Positions 8,709-17,190 of a DNA stretch of 48,955 nucleotides are shown piece after piece; position 1 is the stretch's first letter; every line of letters starts with the position of its first letter. The stretch is from the NCBI GenBank assembly GCA_903913315.1, contig CAIWKX010000074.1, forward strand, positions 1 to 48,955, given 5' to 3'. Source of the DNA: an uncultured Bacteroidota bacterium. Its GTDB lineage: Bacteria; Bacteroidota; Bacteroidia; Flavobacteriales; Flavobacteriaceae. A program made the translations under genes and the position numbers. A model generated the notes under the pieces. It did no database searches, was not told the DNA's origin, and saw only the letters and a list, made by a program, of their open reading frames with translations.

Positions 8709-9455
8709 ATGAGTTTGATAGAGTCAATAAATAAAGATAATTTACCTAAACACCTTGCTATTATTATGGATGGTAATGGACGTTGGGCAAAACAAAAAGG
8801 TTTATTGAGAGCGCTTGGACATGAGAGTGGAACAAAATCAGTCAAATCAATAGTTGAAACTTGTGCTAAACTTGGAATAGAAAACTTAACATTATATGCT
8901 TTTTCAACAGAAAATTGGAACAGGCCAAAATTAGAAGTCGATACTTTGATGAAACTCTTAGTTCGTTCTCTTAAAAAAGAATTAAAAACATTACAAAAAA
9001 ACAATATTCAATTAAATTCGATTGGTAATGTATCAAAATTACCCGAGTCCATTTTAAAAGAATTAAATGATGTAGTTAATAAAACAAAAGAAAATACTCG
9101 GATGACTTTAACACTAGCATTAAGTTATGGTTCACGAGAAGAATTATTAAATGTTGTTAAAAACATAAGCTATAAAGTTAAAAATAATATAATTTCAATA
9201 GACACTATTGATGAATCAATTATAAATCAGCATCTTTACACGCACAATCTACCAGATGTAGATTTATTAATTAGAACAAGTGGCGAGCACAGAATAAGTA
9301 ATTTCTTGCTATGGCAAATAGCCTACGCAGAATTATTTTTTACTGATGTTTTATGGCCCGATTTTACAGACGAAAATTTATATGAAGCCATTATTAGCTA
9401 TCAAAAAAGAGAAAGAAGATTTGGAAAAACAAGTCAACAAATTAAACAAACATAG
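8709..9455 (+). CDS. uppS: Isoprenyl transferase (undecaprenyl diphosphate synthase)
   Basis: It builds the C55 lipid carrier for peptidoglycan and O-antigen from FPP and IPP. The signature HLAIIMDGNGRWAKQKG with the catalytic Asp lies near the N terminus, followed by TLYAFSTENWNRP and the C-terminal substrate-binding motif LLIRTSGEHRISNFLLWQ. I use the ATG at 8709 (248 residues). An earlier in-frame codon at 8673 would overlap the DUF6089 gene by 32 bases and adds unconserved residues. The next gene, bamA, begins one base after its stop. Confidence 0.95.
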   Translation: MSLIESINKDNLPKHLAIIMDGNGRWAKQKGLLRALGHESGTKSVKSIVETCAKLGIENLTLYAFSTENWNRPKLEVDTLMKLLVRSLKKELKTLQKNNIQLNSIGNVSKLPESILKELNDVVNKTKENTRMTLTLALSYGSREELLNVVKNISYKVKNNIISIDTIDESIINQHLYTHNLPDVDLLIRTSGEHRISNFLLWQIAYAELFFTDVLWPDFTDENLYEAIISYQKRERRFGKTSQQIKQT

Positions 9456-9456
9456 A

Positions 9457-12138
9457 GTGTTAAACAACTATTTTAAAACATTTATAACAATTTTTCTTTT
9501 CGGAGTTGTTTTTCATTCAAATGCACAGGATAAAATATCTTTTGATCAAGGAAAAAAGTATATTCTTGCCAAAGTAAATGTGATTGGCAAAATAAGCTAT
9601 AATCAACAAACTGTTGTAACTTTTTCAGGTTTAGAAAAAGGTCAAAATATAGCGGTGCCTGGTGAAGAGGTTAGTAATGCTATTAAAAAACTAGGTAAAC
9701 TTGGGTTATTTAGTGATATTGATTTTTATATTAATGATATAAAAGGAGACAGTATCTATCTGGATTTGAATATTATAGAATTACCAAAATTAAATGAAGT
9801 TAAATTTGTAGGAATTAAAAAAAATAAGGTAGATGATTTAATTAAAGAAAATGCTTTAACAAAAGGGAAGATTGTCAACGAAAATTTATTAAATACTACA
9901 AAAAATTATCTAGAAAATAAATACAAAAAAGATGGTTTTTTTAATACTAAAGTAAATATTAGAACTATAGTTGATACAACAAAAAGTGGTGTTGATTTAC
10001 TTGTAAATATTGACAAAGGGGAAAAGATAAAAATAAGCAAAATAGCCTTTCAGGGTAATGAAAAGTTGACTGAAAAAAATCTTCGATCGGCTATGAAAAA
10101 TACAAAACAAATAAATCCAATACGAATTTTCAAAGCGTCTAAATTTATTAAAAAGAAATACGATGAAGACCTAGTAAAAATTGTTGATGCTTATAAAGAA
10201 AAAGGCTATAGAGATGCCAGAATAATTACTGATTCCGTTTGGCTAGACAAAACAAAGAATAAAATTGCCATTAATATTAAAGTAGAAGAAGGGAAAAAAT
10301 ACTACTTTGGGGATATTAAATTTTTAGGAAATTCAATTTATTCAGATCAATTACTAAATACTATTTTGGGAATTAAAAAAGGAGATGTTTACAATGGAGT
10401 TCTACTTGAAAAACGAATTGCAGACAAAACTAAGCCTGATGGAGAAGACATAACAAATTTATATCAAAATAACGGGTATCTTTTTTCAAACGTGAATCCA
10501 GTTGAAGTTAAAACAACTAATGATTCAATAGATTTTGAGATTAGAATTACTGAAGGTCCAATTGCTTATTTTAATAAAATTTCTGTAGTAGGGAATGACA
10601 AAACTAATGACAAAGTAATTTATCGCGAGTTACGAACTAAACCAGGGCAAAAATATAGTAAAGAAGATTTAGTAAGAACTATTAGAGAAATTGGACAACT
10701 AGGATTTTTTGATCCGGAATCTATTGATCCAAAATTCAAGAATGTAGACCCTACTGCCGGTACAGTTGACATTGAATATAATCTAAAAGAAAAAGGATCT
10801 AGTCAAGTAGAATTACAAGGTGGTTATGGTGGAGGAGGTTTTATTGGTACTTTAGGACTTTCATTCAACAATTTCTCTATTCAAAATTTATTCAAAAAGG
10901 ATTCGTACCATCCACTTCCAATGGGTGATGGTCAAAAAGTGGCTTTACGTCTTCAAGCAAGTACTTTTTTTAGAACTTATAGTCTTTCATTTTCTGAACC
11001 ATGGTTTGGAGGAAAAAAACCAATTAGTTTTTCCACTTCGATTTCAGAAAGCAAACAATATTTATATACTGGTTCATACACTAGTATAGATAAAAGTAAA
11101 AGTTTTAACATAACTTCACTTACAGTCGGAATAGCAAAAAGATTAACAGTTCCTGATGATTATTTTGTCTTAAATACCGCTTTAAGCTTTCAACACTATG
11201 ATTTACATAATTATAACACTGGATTATTTACATTTGGAAATGGATCTTCTAAAAACTTTGCTTTCAATATAGGATTGACAAGAAATAGTAAAGGTATCGA
11301 TCCTGTTTACCCAACTAAAGGATCTGAATTCAGTGTATCAACAAAATTTACACTACCCTATTCACTATTTAATGGTATAAATTATGCAGATTTAGGCAAT
11401 CAAGCTGATTATAAATTAGTTAATTCTGGAGCGGGTTATTATAGTACTGTTGACCCATTAGGCACCTACATTAACACTGGAGATTATATTAAACTTACTA
11501 CTGTCATCAAAAATGGGGTCCCAGTCTCAGGATATGTTAAAGTAAATAATTATCAGGATGCTGATGTTGACCAATCTAAAGTAGATCAAAAAAGGTTTAA
11601 CTGGTTGGAATATTATAAAGTTAAAATTAAAATGGATTGGTATACAAAACTGTATGGCGATGATCAACACTCATTAGTTCTTAAAACTCTAGGAGAATTT
11701 GGATATCTTGGTGATTATAATTCCGCTCGTGGTGTCGTTCCTTTTGAAAGATATTTTCTAGGTGGTGATGGATTAGCAAATTATGCATTAGATGGTAGAG
11801 ATGTTGTCGGCCTAAGGGGCTATCCTAATCAATCATTATCGTCAACAAATGGAAGTACAATCTACGATAAATTTACTATGGAGTTAAGATATCCATTAAC
11901 TTTAAAAGCAGCAGCTAAAATTTATGGATTAACTTTTCTTGAAGCAGGATCCTCATTTAACAATTTTCGCGAATATAATCCGTTCTTATTACAAAGATCC
12001 GCTGGATTTGGTATAAGAATATTTATGCCTGCTTTTGGACTATTAGGAATTGACTTTGCTGACGGGTTTGATCCTGTTCCAGGATCAACCGTAAAAAGTG
12101 GTTGGCAAACACATTTCATTATTGGACAACAATTTTAG
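9457..12138 (+). CDS. bamA: Outer membrane protein assembly factor BamA (Omp85), GTG start
   Basis: This is the central subunit of the machine that inserts beta-barrel proteins into the outer membrane. I start it at GTG 9457, one base after the uppS stop. That codon is followed at once by a signal peptide (LNNYFKTFITIFLFGVVFHS then NAQ), while the frame upstream only reads uppS DNA. The 893 residues hold several POTRA domains (to about 480) and a 16-stranded barrel. The conserved barrel motif appears as GLRGYPNQS near 786, and the chain ends in Phe, as OMP sorting signals do. There are two further ompH genes downstream, so assembly machine and chaperones are co-transcribed. Confidence 0.93.
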   Translation: MLNNYFKTFITIFLFGVVFHSNAQDKISFDQGKKYILAKVNVIGKISYNQQTVVTFSGLEKGQNIAVPGEEVSNAIKKLGKLGLFSDIDFYINDIKGDSIYLDLNIIELPKLNEVKFVGIKKNKVDDLIKENALTKGKIVNENLLNTTKNYLENKYKKDGFFNTKVNIRTIVDTTKSGVDLLVNIDKGEKIKISKIAFQGNEKLTEKNLRSAMKNTKQINPIRIFKASKFIKKKYDEDLVKIVDAYKEKGYRDARIITDSVWLDKTKNKIAINIKVEEGKKYYFGDIKFLGNSIYSDQLLNTILGIKKGDVYNGVLLEKRIADKTKPDGEDITNLYQNNGYLFSNVNPVEVKTTNDSIDFEIRITEGPIAYFNKISVVGNDKTNDKVIYRELRTKPGQKYSKEDLVRTIREIGQLGFFDPESIDPKFKNVDPTAGTVDIEYNLKEKGSSQVELQGGYGGGGFIGTLGLSFNNFSIQNLFKKDSYHPLPMGDGQKVALRLQASTFFRTYSLSFSEPWFGGKKPISFSTSISESKQYLYTGSYTSIDKSKSFNITSLTVGIAKRLTVPDDYFVLNTALSFQHYDLHNYNTGLFTFGNGSSKNFAFNIGLTRNSKGIDPVYPTKGSEFSVSTKFTLPYSLFNGINYADLGNQADYKLVNSGAGYYSTVDPLGTYINTGDYIKLTTVIKNGVPVSGYVKVNNYQDADVDQSKVDQKRFNWLEYYKVKIKMDWYTKLYGDDQHSLVLKTLGEFGYLGDYNSARGVVPFERYFLGGDGLANYALDGRDVVGLRGYPNQSLSSTNGSTIYDKFTMELRYPLTLKAAAKIYGLTFLEAGSSFNNFREYNPFLLQRSAGFGIRIFMPAFGLLGIDFADGFDPVPGSTVKSGWQTHFIIGQQF

Positions 12139-12171
12139 TATATTTGCTTAACATTTCTAAACAATAAAGTT

Positions 12172-13191
12172 ATGAAAAAATATATATTATTAACATTAAT
12201 TACTTCATTATTAATTACATACAATGTAAAATCGCAATCACGTGGTATTAAAATTGGGTATATTGATATGGAGTATATTCTTGAAAAAGTACCTGATTAT
12301 GCAGAAGCTAAAAATCAATTAGATCAGAAAGCAGAAAAATGGAAGCAAGAAATAGAGACCAAAAAAAATGATATTACCAAATTAAAAGAGGCTTTAAAAA
12401 CTGAAAAAGTTTTATTGACAAAAGAATTAATCGAAGAAAGAGAAGAAGAAATTACATTTCAAGAAAATGAATTAATTGAATATACTCAAAAAAAATTCGG
12501 ACCAAATGGCGATTTAATTACTCAGAAATCCGTTTTAATAAAACCTATACAGGATCAAGTTTTTAATGCCGTTCAAGATATTGCTGATGCAAAAAAATAC
12601 GATTATGTTTTTGATAAATCATCTGATTTAACTATGTTATTCGCTGCAAAAAAACATGATATAAGTGATAGAGTCGTACAAGTTCTTATGCGTGCTGGCA
12701 AAAGAGAGCAAGTTTCGAAAAAACAACAAAAACTTGATGAAGAAAAACAGCGTAAGCAAGATATGATTGACGATAACCCTGAGCTTTCTGAAAGACAGAA
12801 GTTAATTGATCAAAGAAAAGCAGATCGATTAAAAATGATCGAAGATAAAAAAATTGCAGCAGATCAGAAAAAAGCAGATGCGGAAGCTAAAAGAAAACAA
12901 TTTTTAGAAGAAAAAACTGGTAAAAAAACTGGCACAGTTTCTGATAAGCCAACTACATCAGTGGCAAAAGATAGTATAAAAAATATTAGCGTTACTAAAT
13001 TAGCAGAAAAAAAAGTTGCTGCTGATGAAGCTAAGAAAAAAACTCTTGATGATAGAAAAAAAGCTATCGAAGATAGAAAAAAAGCTGCTGAAGAAAAAAG
13101 ATTAAAAACTATAGCAGACAGAGAAGCTTCAAAAAAAGCAATCGAAGATGCAAAAAAAGCTAAAGAAGATACAAATAATAATAAACCTTAA
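12172..13191 (+). CDS. OmpH/Skp family periplasmic chaperone with long charged tail
   Basis: Skp-type chaperones hold unfolded outer-membrane proteins in the periplasm. A signal peptide (MKKYILLTLITSLLITYNVKS) is followed by the family start KIGYIDMEYILEKVPDY and a long coiled coil. The first 180 residues match Skp. The remaining 160 are an extreme Lys/Asp/Glu/Ala-rich helical tail with repeats such as DDRKKAIEDRKKAAEEKR, which makes the protein (339 residues) about twice the usual size. It is followed 30 bases later by a normal-sized paralogue. Confidence 0.9.
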   Translation: MKKYILLTLITSLLITYNVKSQSRGIKIGYIDMEYILEKVPDYAEAKNQLDQKAEKWKQEIETKKNDITKLKEALKTEKVLLTKELIEEREEEITFQENELIEYTQKKFGPNGDLITQKSVLIKPIQDQVFNAVQDIADAKKYDYVFDKSSDLTMLFAAKKHDISDRVVQVLMRAGKREQVSKKQQKLDEEKQRKQDMIDDNPELSERQKLIDQRKADRLKMIEDKKIAADQKKADAEAKRKQFLEEKTGKKTGTVSDKPTTSVAKDSIKNISVTKLAEKKVAADEAKKKTLDDRKKAIEDRKKAAEEKRLKTIADREASKKAIEDAKKAKEDTNNNKP

Positions 13192-13221
13192 TAAATAAAA
13201 ACAATAATTAATACACTTAGA

Positions 13222-13722
13222 ATGATGAAACAATTTAAAACTTTTTTGATAGCTTCTATAGCTTTACTTGGTTTTCAAACTATCAATGCACAAACAAAAA
13301 CTGCTCATGTCGATGTTAATGATATAATGTCAAAAATGCCTGCTGTTCTTGAAGCACAAAATCAATTAAAGAAATTGAGCGACACTTATACTGCTGAATA
13401 TAAAACAATGGTTGATGAATACCAAGCTAAATTGAAAAAATATGATGGAGAGTCAACTACAGTAACTGATGCTGTAAACCAAACACGTCAACAAGAAGTT
13501 CAAGATATGGCTAAAAGAATTAGTGACTATCAAGAAACTGCTCAAAAAGATTTACAGAAAAAAGAAGCTGACTTAATGAAACCAATTACTGAGAAAGTAA
13601 AAGCGTCTATTCAAAAAGTTGGTAAAGCAAAAGGATATCAATATGTATTAAATGCTGCAGATCTTTTACTAGCTGATGGTCCAGATTTAACGGCTGATGT
13701 AAAAAAAGATTTAGGATTTTAA
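13222..13722 (+). CDS. OmpH/Skp family periplasmic chaperone
   Basis: This 166-residue protein has a signal peptide (MKQFKTFLIASIALLGFQTINAQ) and the Skp-type segment TAHVDVNDIMSKMPAV, followed by two long helices and the C-terminal strand region GYQYVLNAADLLLADGP. It is of standard Skp length and a paralogue of the gene just upstream. Two consecutive ATG codons (13222, 13225) are possible starts. A strong terminator follows, closing the uppS-bamA-ompH transcript before murI. Confidence 0.92.
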   Translation: MMKQFKTFLIASIALLGFQTINAQTKTAHVDVNDIMSKMPAVLEAQNQLKKLSDTYTAEYKTMVDEYQAKLKKYDGESTTVTDAVNQTRQQEVQDMAKRISDYQETAQKDLQKKEADLMKPITEKVKASIQKVGKAKGYQYVLNAADLLLADGPDLTADVKKDLGF

Positions 13723-13746
13723 TATTTTCATTTAAAATAATAATTT

Positions 13747-13773
13747 AAACTGCTCAAATTAATTGAGCAGTTT
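13747..13773 (+). terminator. Intrinsic terminator after the second ompH gene
   Basis: An 11-bp stem (AAACTGCTCAA 13747-13757 and TTGAGCAGTTT 13763-13773) with a 5-base loop is followed by an unbroken T run to 13779. Confidence 0.92.
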
Positions 13774-13790
13774 TTTTTTACATTTGTTTT

Positions 13791-14570
13791 ATGACAAATA
13801 ATAACCCAATAGGACTTTTTGATTCGGGAATTGGTGGCACTTCTATTTGGAAAGAAATTCATAATTTGTTACCAAATGAAGATACTATTTATCTTGGTGA
13901 TAGCAAAAATGCTCCTTATGGTGAAAAATCAAAAGAAGAAATCATTTCTTTAAGTTGTAAGAACACCGAGTTTCTTCTTAATCAAAATTGTAAAATTATA
14001 GTTGTTGCTTGCAATACCGCAACGACAAATGCCATAAAAGAATTAAGAACAAAATATAATATTCCTTTTATCGGTATTGAACCCGCAATTAAACCTGCTG
14101 CATTACATTCTCAAACACAAAAAATAGGAATTCTTGCTACCAAAGGAACTTTAAATAGCGATTTGTTTTATAAAAGTGTAGAACAATTTAAAAACATTCA
14201 AATTATAGAACAAATTGGCTTTGGATTGGTGGAATTAATTGAAAATGGTAAAATTAATTCTATTGAAATGAAAGAATTGTTGATTCAATATCTAACTCCA
14301 ATGATTGAATCCAACATAGATTATTTAGTACTGGGTTGTAGTCATTATCCTTATTTGATTCCACAGATAAAAAAAATACTACCTGATAACATTAAAATAA
14401 TTGATTCAGGTGAAGCTGTTGCTAAACAAACTAAAACTATATTATCAGAAAAAGTTGGATTAAGAGAAATATCTGAAAAAAGTAATCAACTATTTTATAC
14501 CAATGCCAATCCAAAAATTATTTCTGATATTCTTGAAAATAAATATTCTGTAGCTCAGATAAACTTCTAA
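13791..14570 (+). CDS. murI: Glutamate racemase
   Basis: It converts L- to D-glutamate for peptidoglycan. The 259-residue protein has the entry motif GLFDSGIGGTSIW and both catalytic cysteines in their usual settings, VVACNTATTNA (near residue 72) and LGCSHYPYL (near 183). The family start fits the ATG at 13791, only 12 bases after the T run of the ompH terminator, so either it has read-through transcription or its promoter overlaps the terminator. It follows the envelope biogenesis cluster, as in many Bacteroidota. Confidence 0.96.
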   Translation: MTNNNPIGLFDSGIGGTSIWKEIHNLLPNEDTIYLGDSKNAPYGEKSKEEIISLSCKNTEFLLNQNCKIIVVACNTATTNAIKELRTKYNIPFIGIEPAIKPAALHSQTQKIGILATKGTLNSDLFYKSVEQFKNIQIIEQIGFGLVELIENGKINSIEMKELLIQYLTPMIESNIDYLVLGCSHYPYLIPQIKKILPDNIKIIDSGEAVAKQTKTILSEKVGLREISEKSNQLFYTNANPKIISDILENKYSVAQINF

Positions 14571-14601
14571 AAATCTTGCTTTCACTTTAGTCTCACTAGT
14601 T

Positions 14602-14623
14602 ATACTCAAAAAGAGTATCTTTG
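14602..14623 (+). promoter_or_regulatory. Promoter of rluB-type gene with adjoining inverted repeat
   Basis: The -7 element TATCTTTG is at 14616-14623, 14 bases before the ATG at 14638. A 6-bp inverted repeat (ATACTC 14602-14607 and GAGTAT 14613-14618) overlaps its first bases and could be an operator or chance. No TTG is found at the -33 distance. Confidence 0.5.
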
Positions 14624-14637
14624 CAAAAATTAAAAGC

Positions 14638-15504
14638 ATGAATAATTCTAATAATAAAAAACGAACTGGACCAAGCAAACCAAGCAGTGATAGAAAAAAA
14701 ACTTCATCCACTCCAAAACCTGCTATGGATAAACGTTCTCAAAATAGAAAACCAGCAGTTAAAAAAGACTCTCCAAACATACCAAAACCAATAAAATCTG
14801 ATGAAATTCGTTTGAATAAATACATTTCCAATTCTGGTATTTGTTCAAGACGTGATGCTGATATCTATATTCAATCTGGAAACGTTAAAGTGAATGGAAT
14901 ACCCGTAACTGAAATGGGCTACAAAGTAAAACCTGGCGATGTTGTAAATTTTGACGGAGCAACTTTGATGCCAGAAAAAAAAGAATATTTTGTTCTGAAT
15001 AAACCTAAAAACTTCACGACATCTAACGAAGAAATAGAGCATAGAAATGTTTTAGAATTAATTAAAGGGGCTTCAACTTCTTCTCTTTCCCCTGTGGGTA
15101 GAATGGACAAAAATACTACTGGTTTATTATTATTTACTAACGACACTGATATCATTCGTAAATTTAGTTTACCTAATCAAAAATCAACAAAAATCTATCA
15201 AGTTACATTAGATAAAAATTTAAAATTTGAAGATTTAGAAAAAATATCAACAGGAGTTACATTAGATGGTCACAAATTATTTGTAGATGAGATAAGCTAC
15301 ATTGAAAATGAACCAAAAAATGAAATTGGTATTAAATTAAGAACTCCAAATGTAAAAGTTGTTCGTGCTATTTTTGAACATTACAAATACACTGTAATTA
15401 AAGTTGATAGAGTTGCCTTCGCTGGATTAACTAAAAAAAATCTTCCACGAGGAAATTGGAGAGTACTTACAGAGCAAGAAATTATAAATTTAAAGAACCT
15501 TTAG
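14638..15504 (+). CDS. rluB: RNA pseudouridine synthase, RsuA/RluB family
   Basis: It isomerises a uridine in ribosomal RNA. The 288 residues comprise a basic, disordered N-terminal tail of about 55 residues rich in Lys, Ser and Pro, an S4 RNA-binding domain (IRLNKYISNSGICSRRDAD), and the catalytic domain with Asp in GRMDKNTTGLLLFTND (near 156). The RluB-like C terminus ends in PRGNWRVLTEQE. RluB (23S rRNA U2605) is the best guess; RluE or RluF specificity cannot be excluded. A terminator overlaps its stop codon. Confidence 0.85.
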   Translation: MNNSNNKKRTGPSKPSSDRKKTSSTPKPAMDKRSQNRKPAVKKDSPNIPKPIKSDEIRLNKYISNSGICSRRDADIYIQSGNVKVNGIPVTEMGYKVKPGDVVNFDGATLMPEKKEYFVLNKPKNFTTSNEEIEHRNVLELIKGASTSSLSPVGRMDKNTTGLLLFTNDTDIIRKFSLPNQKSTKIYQVTLDKNLKFEDLEKISTGVTLDGHKLFVDEISYIENEPKNEIGIKLRTPNVKVVRAIFEHYKYTVIKVDRVAFAGLTKKNLPRGNWRVLTEQEIINLKNL

Positions 15505-15521
15505 CCATGTCAAACATGGCT
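15503..15521 (+). terminator. Terminator overlapping the rluB stop codon
   Basis: A 7-bp stem (AGCCATG 15503-15509 and CATGGCT 15515-15521) is followed by TCTTTTTAC. It begins inside the TAG stop. Confidence 0.75.
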
Positions 15522-15534
15522 TCTTTTTACTACT

Positions 15535-15897
15535 ATGACAAGTCAAAAAAATCTTTCTATTGCACATGCTTGGTTTGAAGCATTTAATTTCCATAATTTA
15601 GAAAAACTACTTTCATTATATGATAATGACGCTGAACATTTTAGTCCAAAATTAAAAATACGATATCCAGAAACTAATGGTTTAGTCACTGGTAAAAACG
15701 CATTAAGAAATTGGTGGCAAGAAGCATTTGATCGATTACCAACCTTAAATTATAAAGTTACATCACTAACCGCAAACTCAGATAGAGTCTTTATGGAATA
15801 TGTAAGAACGGTTCAAAATGAAGAAGACATGTTAGTCGCTGAAGTTTTAGAAATAAAAGAAGGTGTAATAGTGGCTTCTCGAGTATATCATGGATAA
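15535..15897 (+). CDS. SnoaL-like / NTF2-fold protein
   Basis: This 120-residue cytosolic protein has the compact pattern of SnoaL-like polyketide-cyclase or NTF2 folds: an N-terminal helix (AHAWFEAFNFHNLEKLLSLY), DNDAEHFSP, a loop GKNALRNWWQEAFDRLP, and closing strands with VAEVLEIKEGVI. Members range from cyclases and isomerases to non-enzymatic carriers, and no substrate is evident. It starts 14 bases after the rluB terminator and ends before its own terminator. Confidence 0.8.
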   Translation: MTSQKNLSIAHAWFEAFNFHNLEKLLSLYDNDAEHFSPKLKIRYPETNGLVTGKNALRNWWQEAFDRLPTLNYKVTSLTANSDRVFMEYVRTVQNEEDMLVAEVLEIKEGVIVASRVYHG

Positions 15898-15907
15898 TAT
15901 CACATAG

Positions 15908-15936
15908 AAAAAACAGTTAAATTCTGCTGTTTTTTT
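15908..15936 (+). terminator. Terminator after the SnoaL-like gene
   Basis: An A/T-rich stem (AAAAAACAG 15908-15916 and CTGTTTTTT from 15927) with a 10-base loop. The right arm merges with a seven-base T run. Confidence 0.65.
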
Positions 15937-15991
15937 CTATATGCTAAATCAAATAAATCGTAACTTTAATCATTATTTAAATTATCATATT

Positions 15992-16191
15992 ATGGCAGTA
16001 TTAAAAGTAATTGAGGTGTTATCAAGTTCTGAGAAAAGTTGGGAAGATGCCACACAAAAAGCAGTAGAACAAGCCGCAAGGTCGTAAAACATATTCGTTC
16101 TGTTTATGTTCAAGAACAAAGCGCAATGGTAAAAGAGGGCAAAGTAATTGAATACAGAGTAAATTTGAAATTAAGTTTTGAAATCGAATAA
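15992..16191 (+). pseudogene. Dodecin family gene broken by a one-base deletion
   Basis: Dodecins are small flavin-binding dodecamers that buffer riboflavin or FMN. The frame from ATG 15992 gives 31 residues (MAVLKVIEVLSSSEKSWEDA and ATQKAVEQAARS) and stops at TAA 16085-16087. The rest of the family sequence continues in another frame from 16084 to the stop at 16189-16191 (VKHIRSVYVQEQSAMV, then YRVNLKLSFEIE). Adding one base near 16082-16084 joins them into a complete 66-residue dodecin. The residue at the usual flavin-stacking Trp position is Tyr (RSVYV). The break is not in a homopolymer. It is either a true frameshift or a base-call error. Confidence 0.88.
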
Positions 16192-16295
16192 AAGTTTGTG
16201 ATTATAATATAGCCACATTAATTTTATTTTTAAAATGATAATCAAAATTTATTATTAGAAAAGTTAATGACGATTAAAATTTATTTAAAAAATTA

Positions 16296-16303
16296 TATCT
16301 TTG
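16296..16303 (+). promoter_or_regulatory. -7 promoter element upstream of mscS
   Basis: TATCTTTG matches TAnnTTTG. Transcription would begin near 16310, so the hairpin at 16313-16335 would form the very 5' end of the mscS leader. Confidence 0.5.
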
Positions 16304-16312
16304 AAAAAAATT

Positions 16313-16335
16313 AATCACGCTACTGTAGCGTGATT
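16313..16335 (+). terminator. Terminator-shaped hairpin in front of mscS
   Basis: A 10-bp stem (AATCACGCTA 16313-16322 and TAGCGTGATT 16326-16335) with a 3-base loop is followed by T residues to 16339. It ends 9 bases before the mscS ATG. It may end dodecin transcription, or act as a leader hairpin or attenuator for mscS. Confidence 0.7.
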
Positions 16336-16348
16336 TTTTATACAATTT

Positions 16349-17176
16349 ATGGAAGCAGAAAAAGATTTTTTTACAGCAGAAGGATATATAAAAGGATTTA
16401 TGAAAGTCCTTCTTGACTATTCCCCAAAATTAATATCAGCATTAATTATCCTTTTTATCGGGATTTATGCAATTCGATTTATCAATAATTTGGTGAAGAG
16501 AATAATGATAAAAAGAGATTTAGACCCTACGCTATCTAAATTTTTGGCTGATATCTTAATATGGGTACTAAGAGTATTACTTTTTGTCACATTTATTTCA
16601 AAACTAGGAATTGAAACTTCTTCTTTTGTTGCAATTTTAGGAGCTGCAGGTCTAGCTATTGGAATGTCATTACAAGGTTCCTTATCTAATTTTGCAGGGG
16701 GAATGCTGATAATCCTATTTAAACCCTTCCGTGTGGGTGATACTATAGAAGCTCAAGGAGTAAATGGGACAGTAAAAGAAATTCAAATATTTGTAACTAA
16801 ACTTCTAACTGCCAATAACCAAATCATATTTGTTCCCAATGGGGTATTATCTAATGGCGTAATCACAAATTTTTCTTTAGAAGGTAATAGAAGAGCCGAT
16901 TTAGTATTTAATTTATCTTATGATACCAATATCAAAGAAGCTAAAGATATTGTGATGAACGTTATGCAATCACACCCTAAAGTATTACAGACTCCTACCC
17001 CATCCGTTACCGTAAAAGATTTAACAGATAGTGCCATTCATCTTGCTATTCGTCCATGGTCAAAGAATGAAGATTTTAGTGCGGTTTCTTCTGATGTGTT
17101 AGAACAATGTAAAACTGCTTTTGATGAAGCAGGTATAATTATTCAGCCTTTTACTAGAGAAGGTTCTAAAAAATAG
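16349..17176 (+). CDS. mscS: Small-conductance mechanosensitive channel (MscS family)
   Basis: It opens under membrane tension to release solutes during osmotic downshock. The 275 residues give three membrane segments. The pore-lining TM3 signature GAAGLAIGMSLQGSLSNFAG is at about 97-116, followed by the beta domain start FKPFRVGDTIEA and the C-terminal alpha/beta vestibule. Length is close to E. coli MscS (286). The ATG at 16349 lies just after a terminator-like hairpin. It converges on tsaB with only 14 bases between the two stops. Confidence 0.93.
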   Translation: MEAEKDFFTAEGYIKGFMKVLLDYSPKLISALIILFIGIYAIRFINNLVKRIMIKRDLDPTLSKFLADILIWVLRVLLFVTFISKLGIETSSFVAILGAAGLAIGMSLQGSLSNFAGGMLIILFKPFRVGDTIEAQGVNGTVKEIQIFVTKLLTANNQIIFVPNGVLSNGVITNFSLEGNRRADLVFNLSYDTNIKEAKDIVMNVMQSHPKVLQTPTPSVTVKDLTDSAIHLAIRPWSKNEDFSAVSSDVLEQCKTAFDEAGIIIQPFTREGSKK

Positions 17177-17190
17177 TTTGATATTCTTAT

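Noticed and set aside
13779..13786. TACATTTG as murI promoter
   Set aside because: It matches the -7 consensus but lies only 5 bases before the ATG, so transcription would begin inside the gene.
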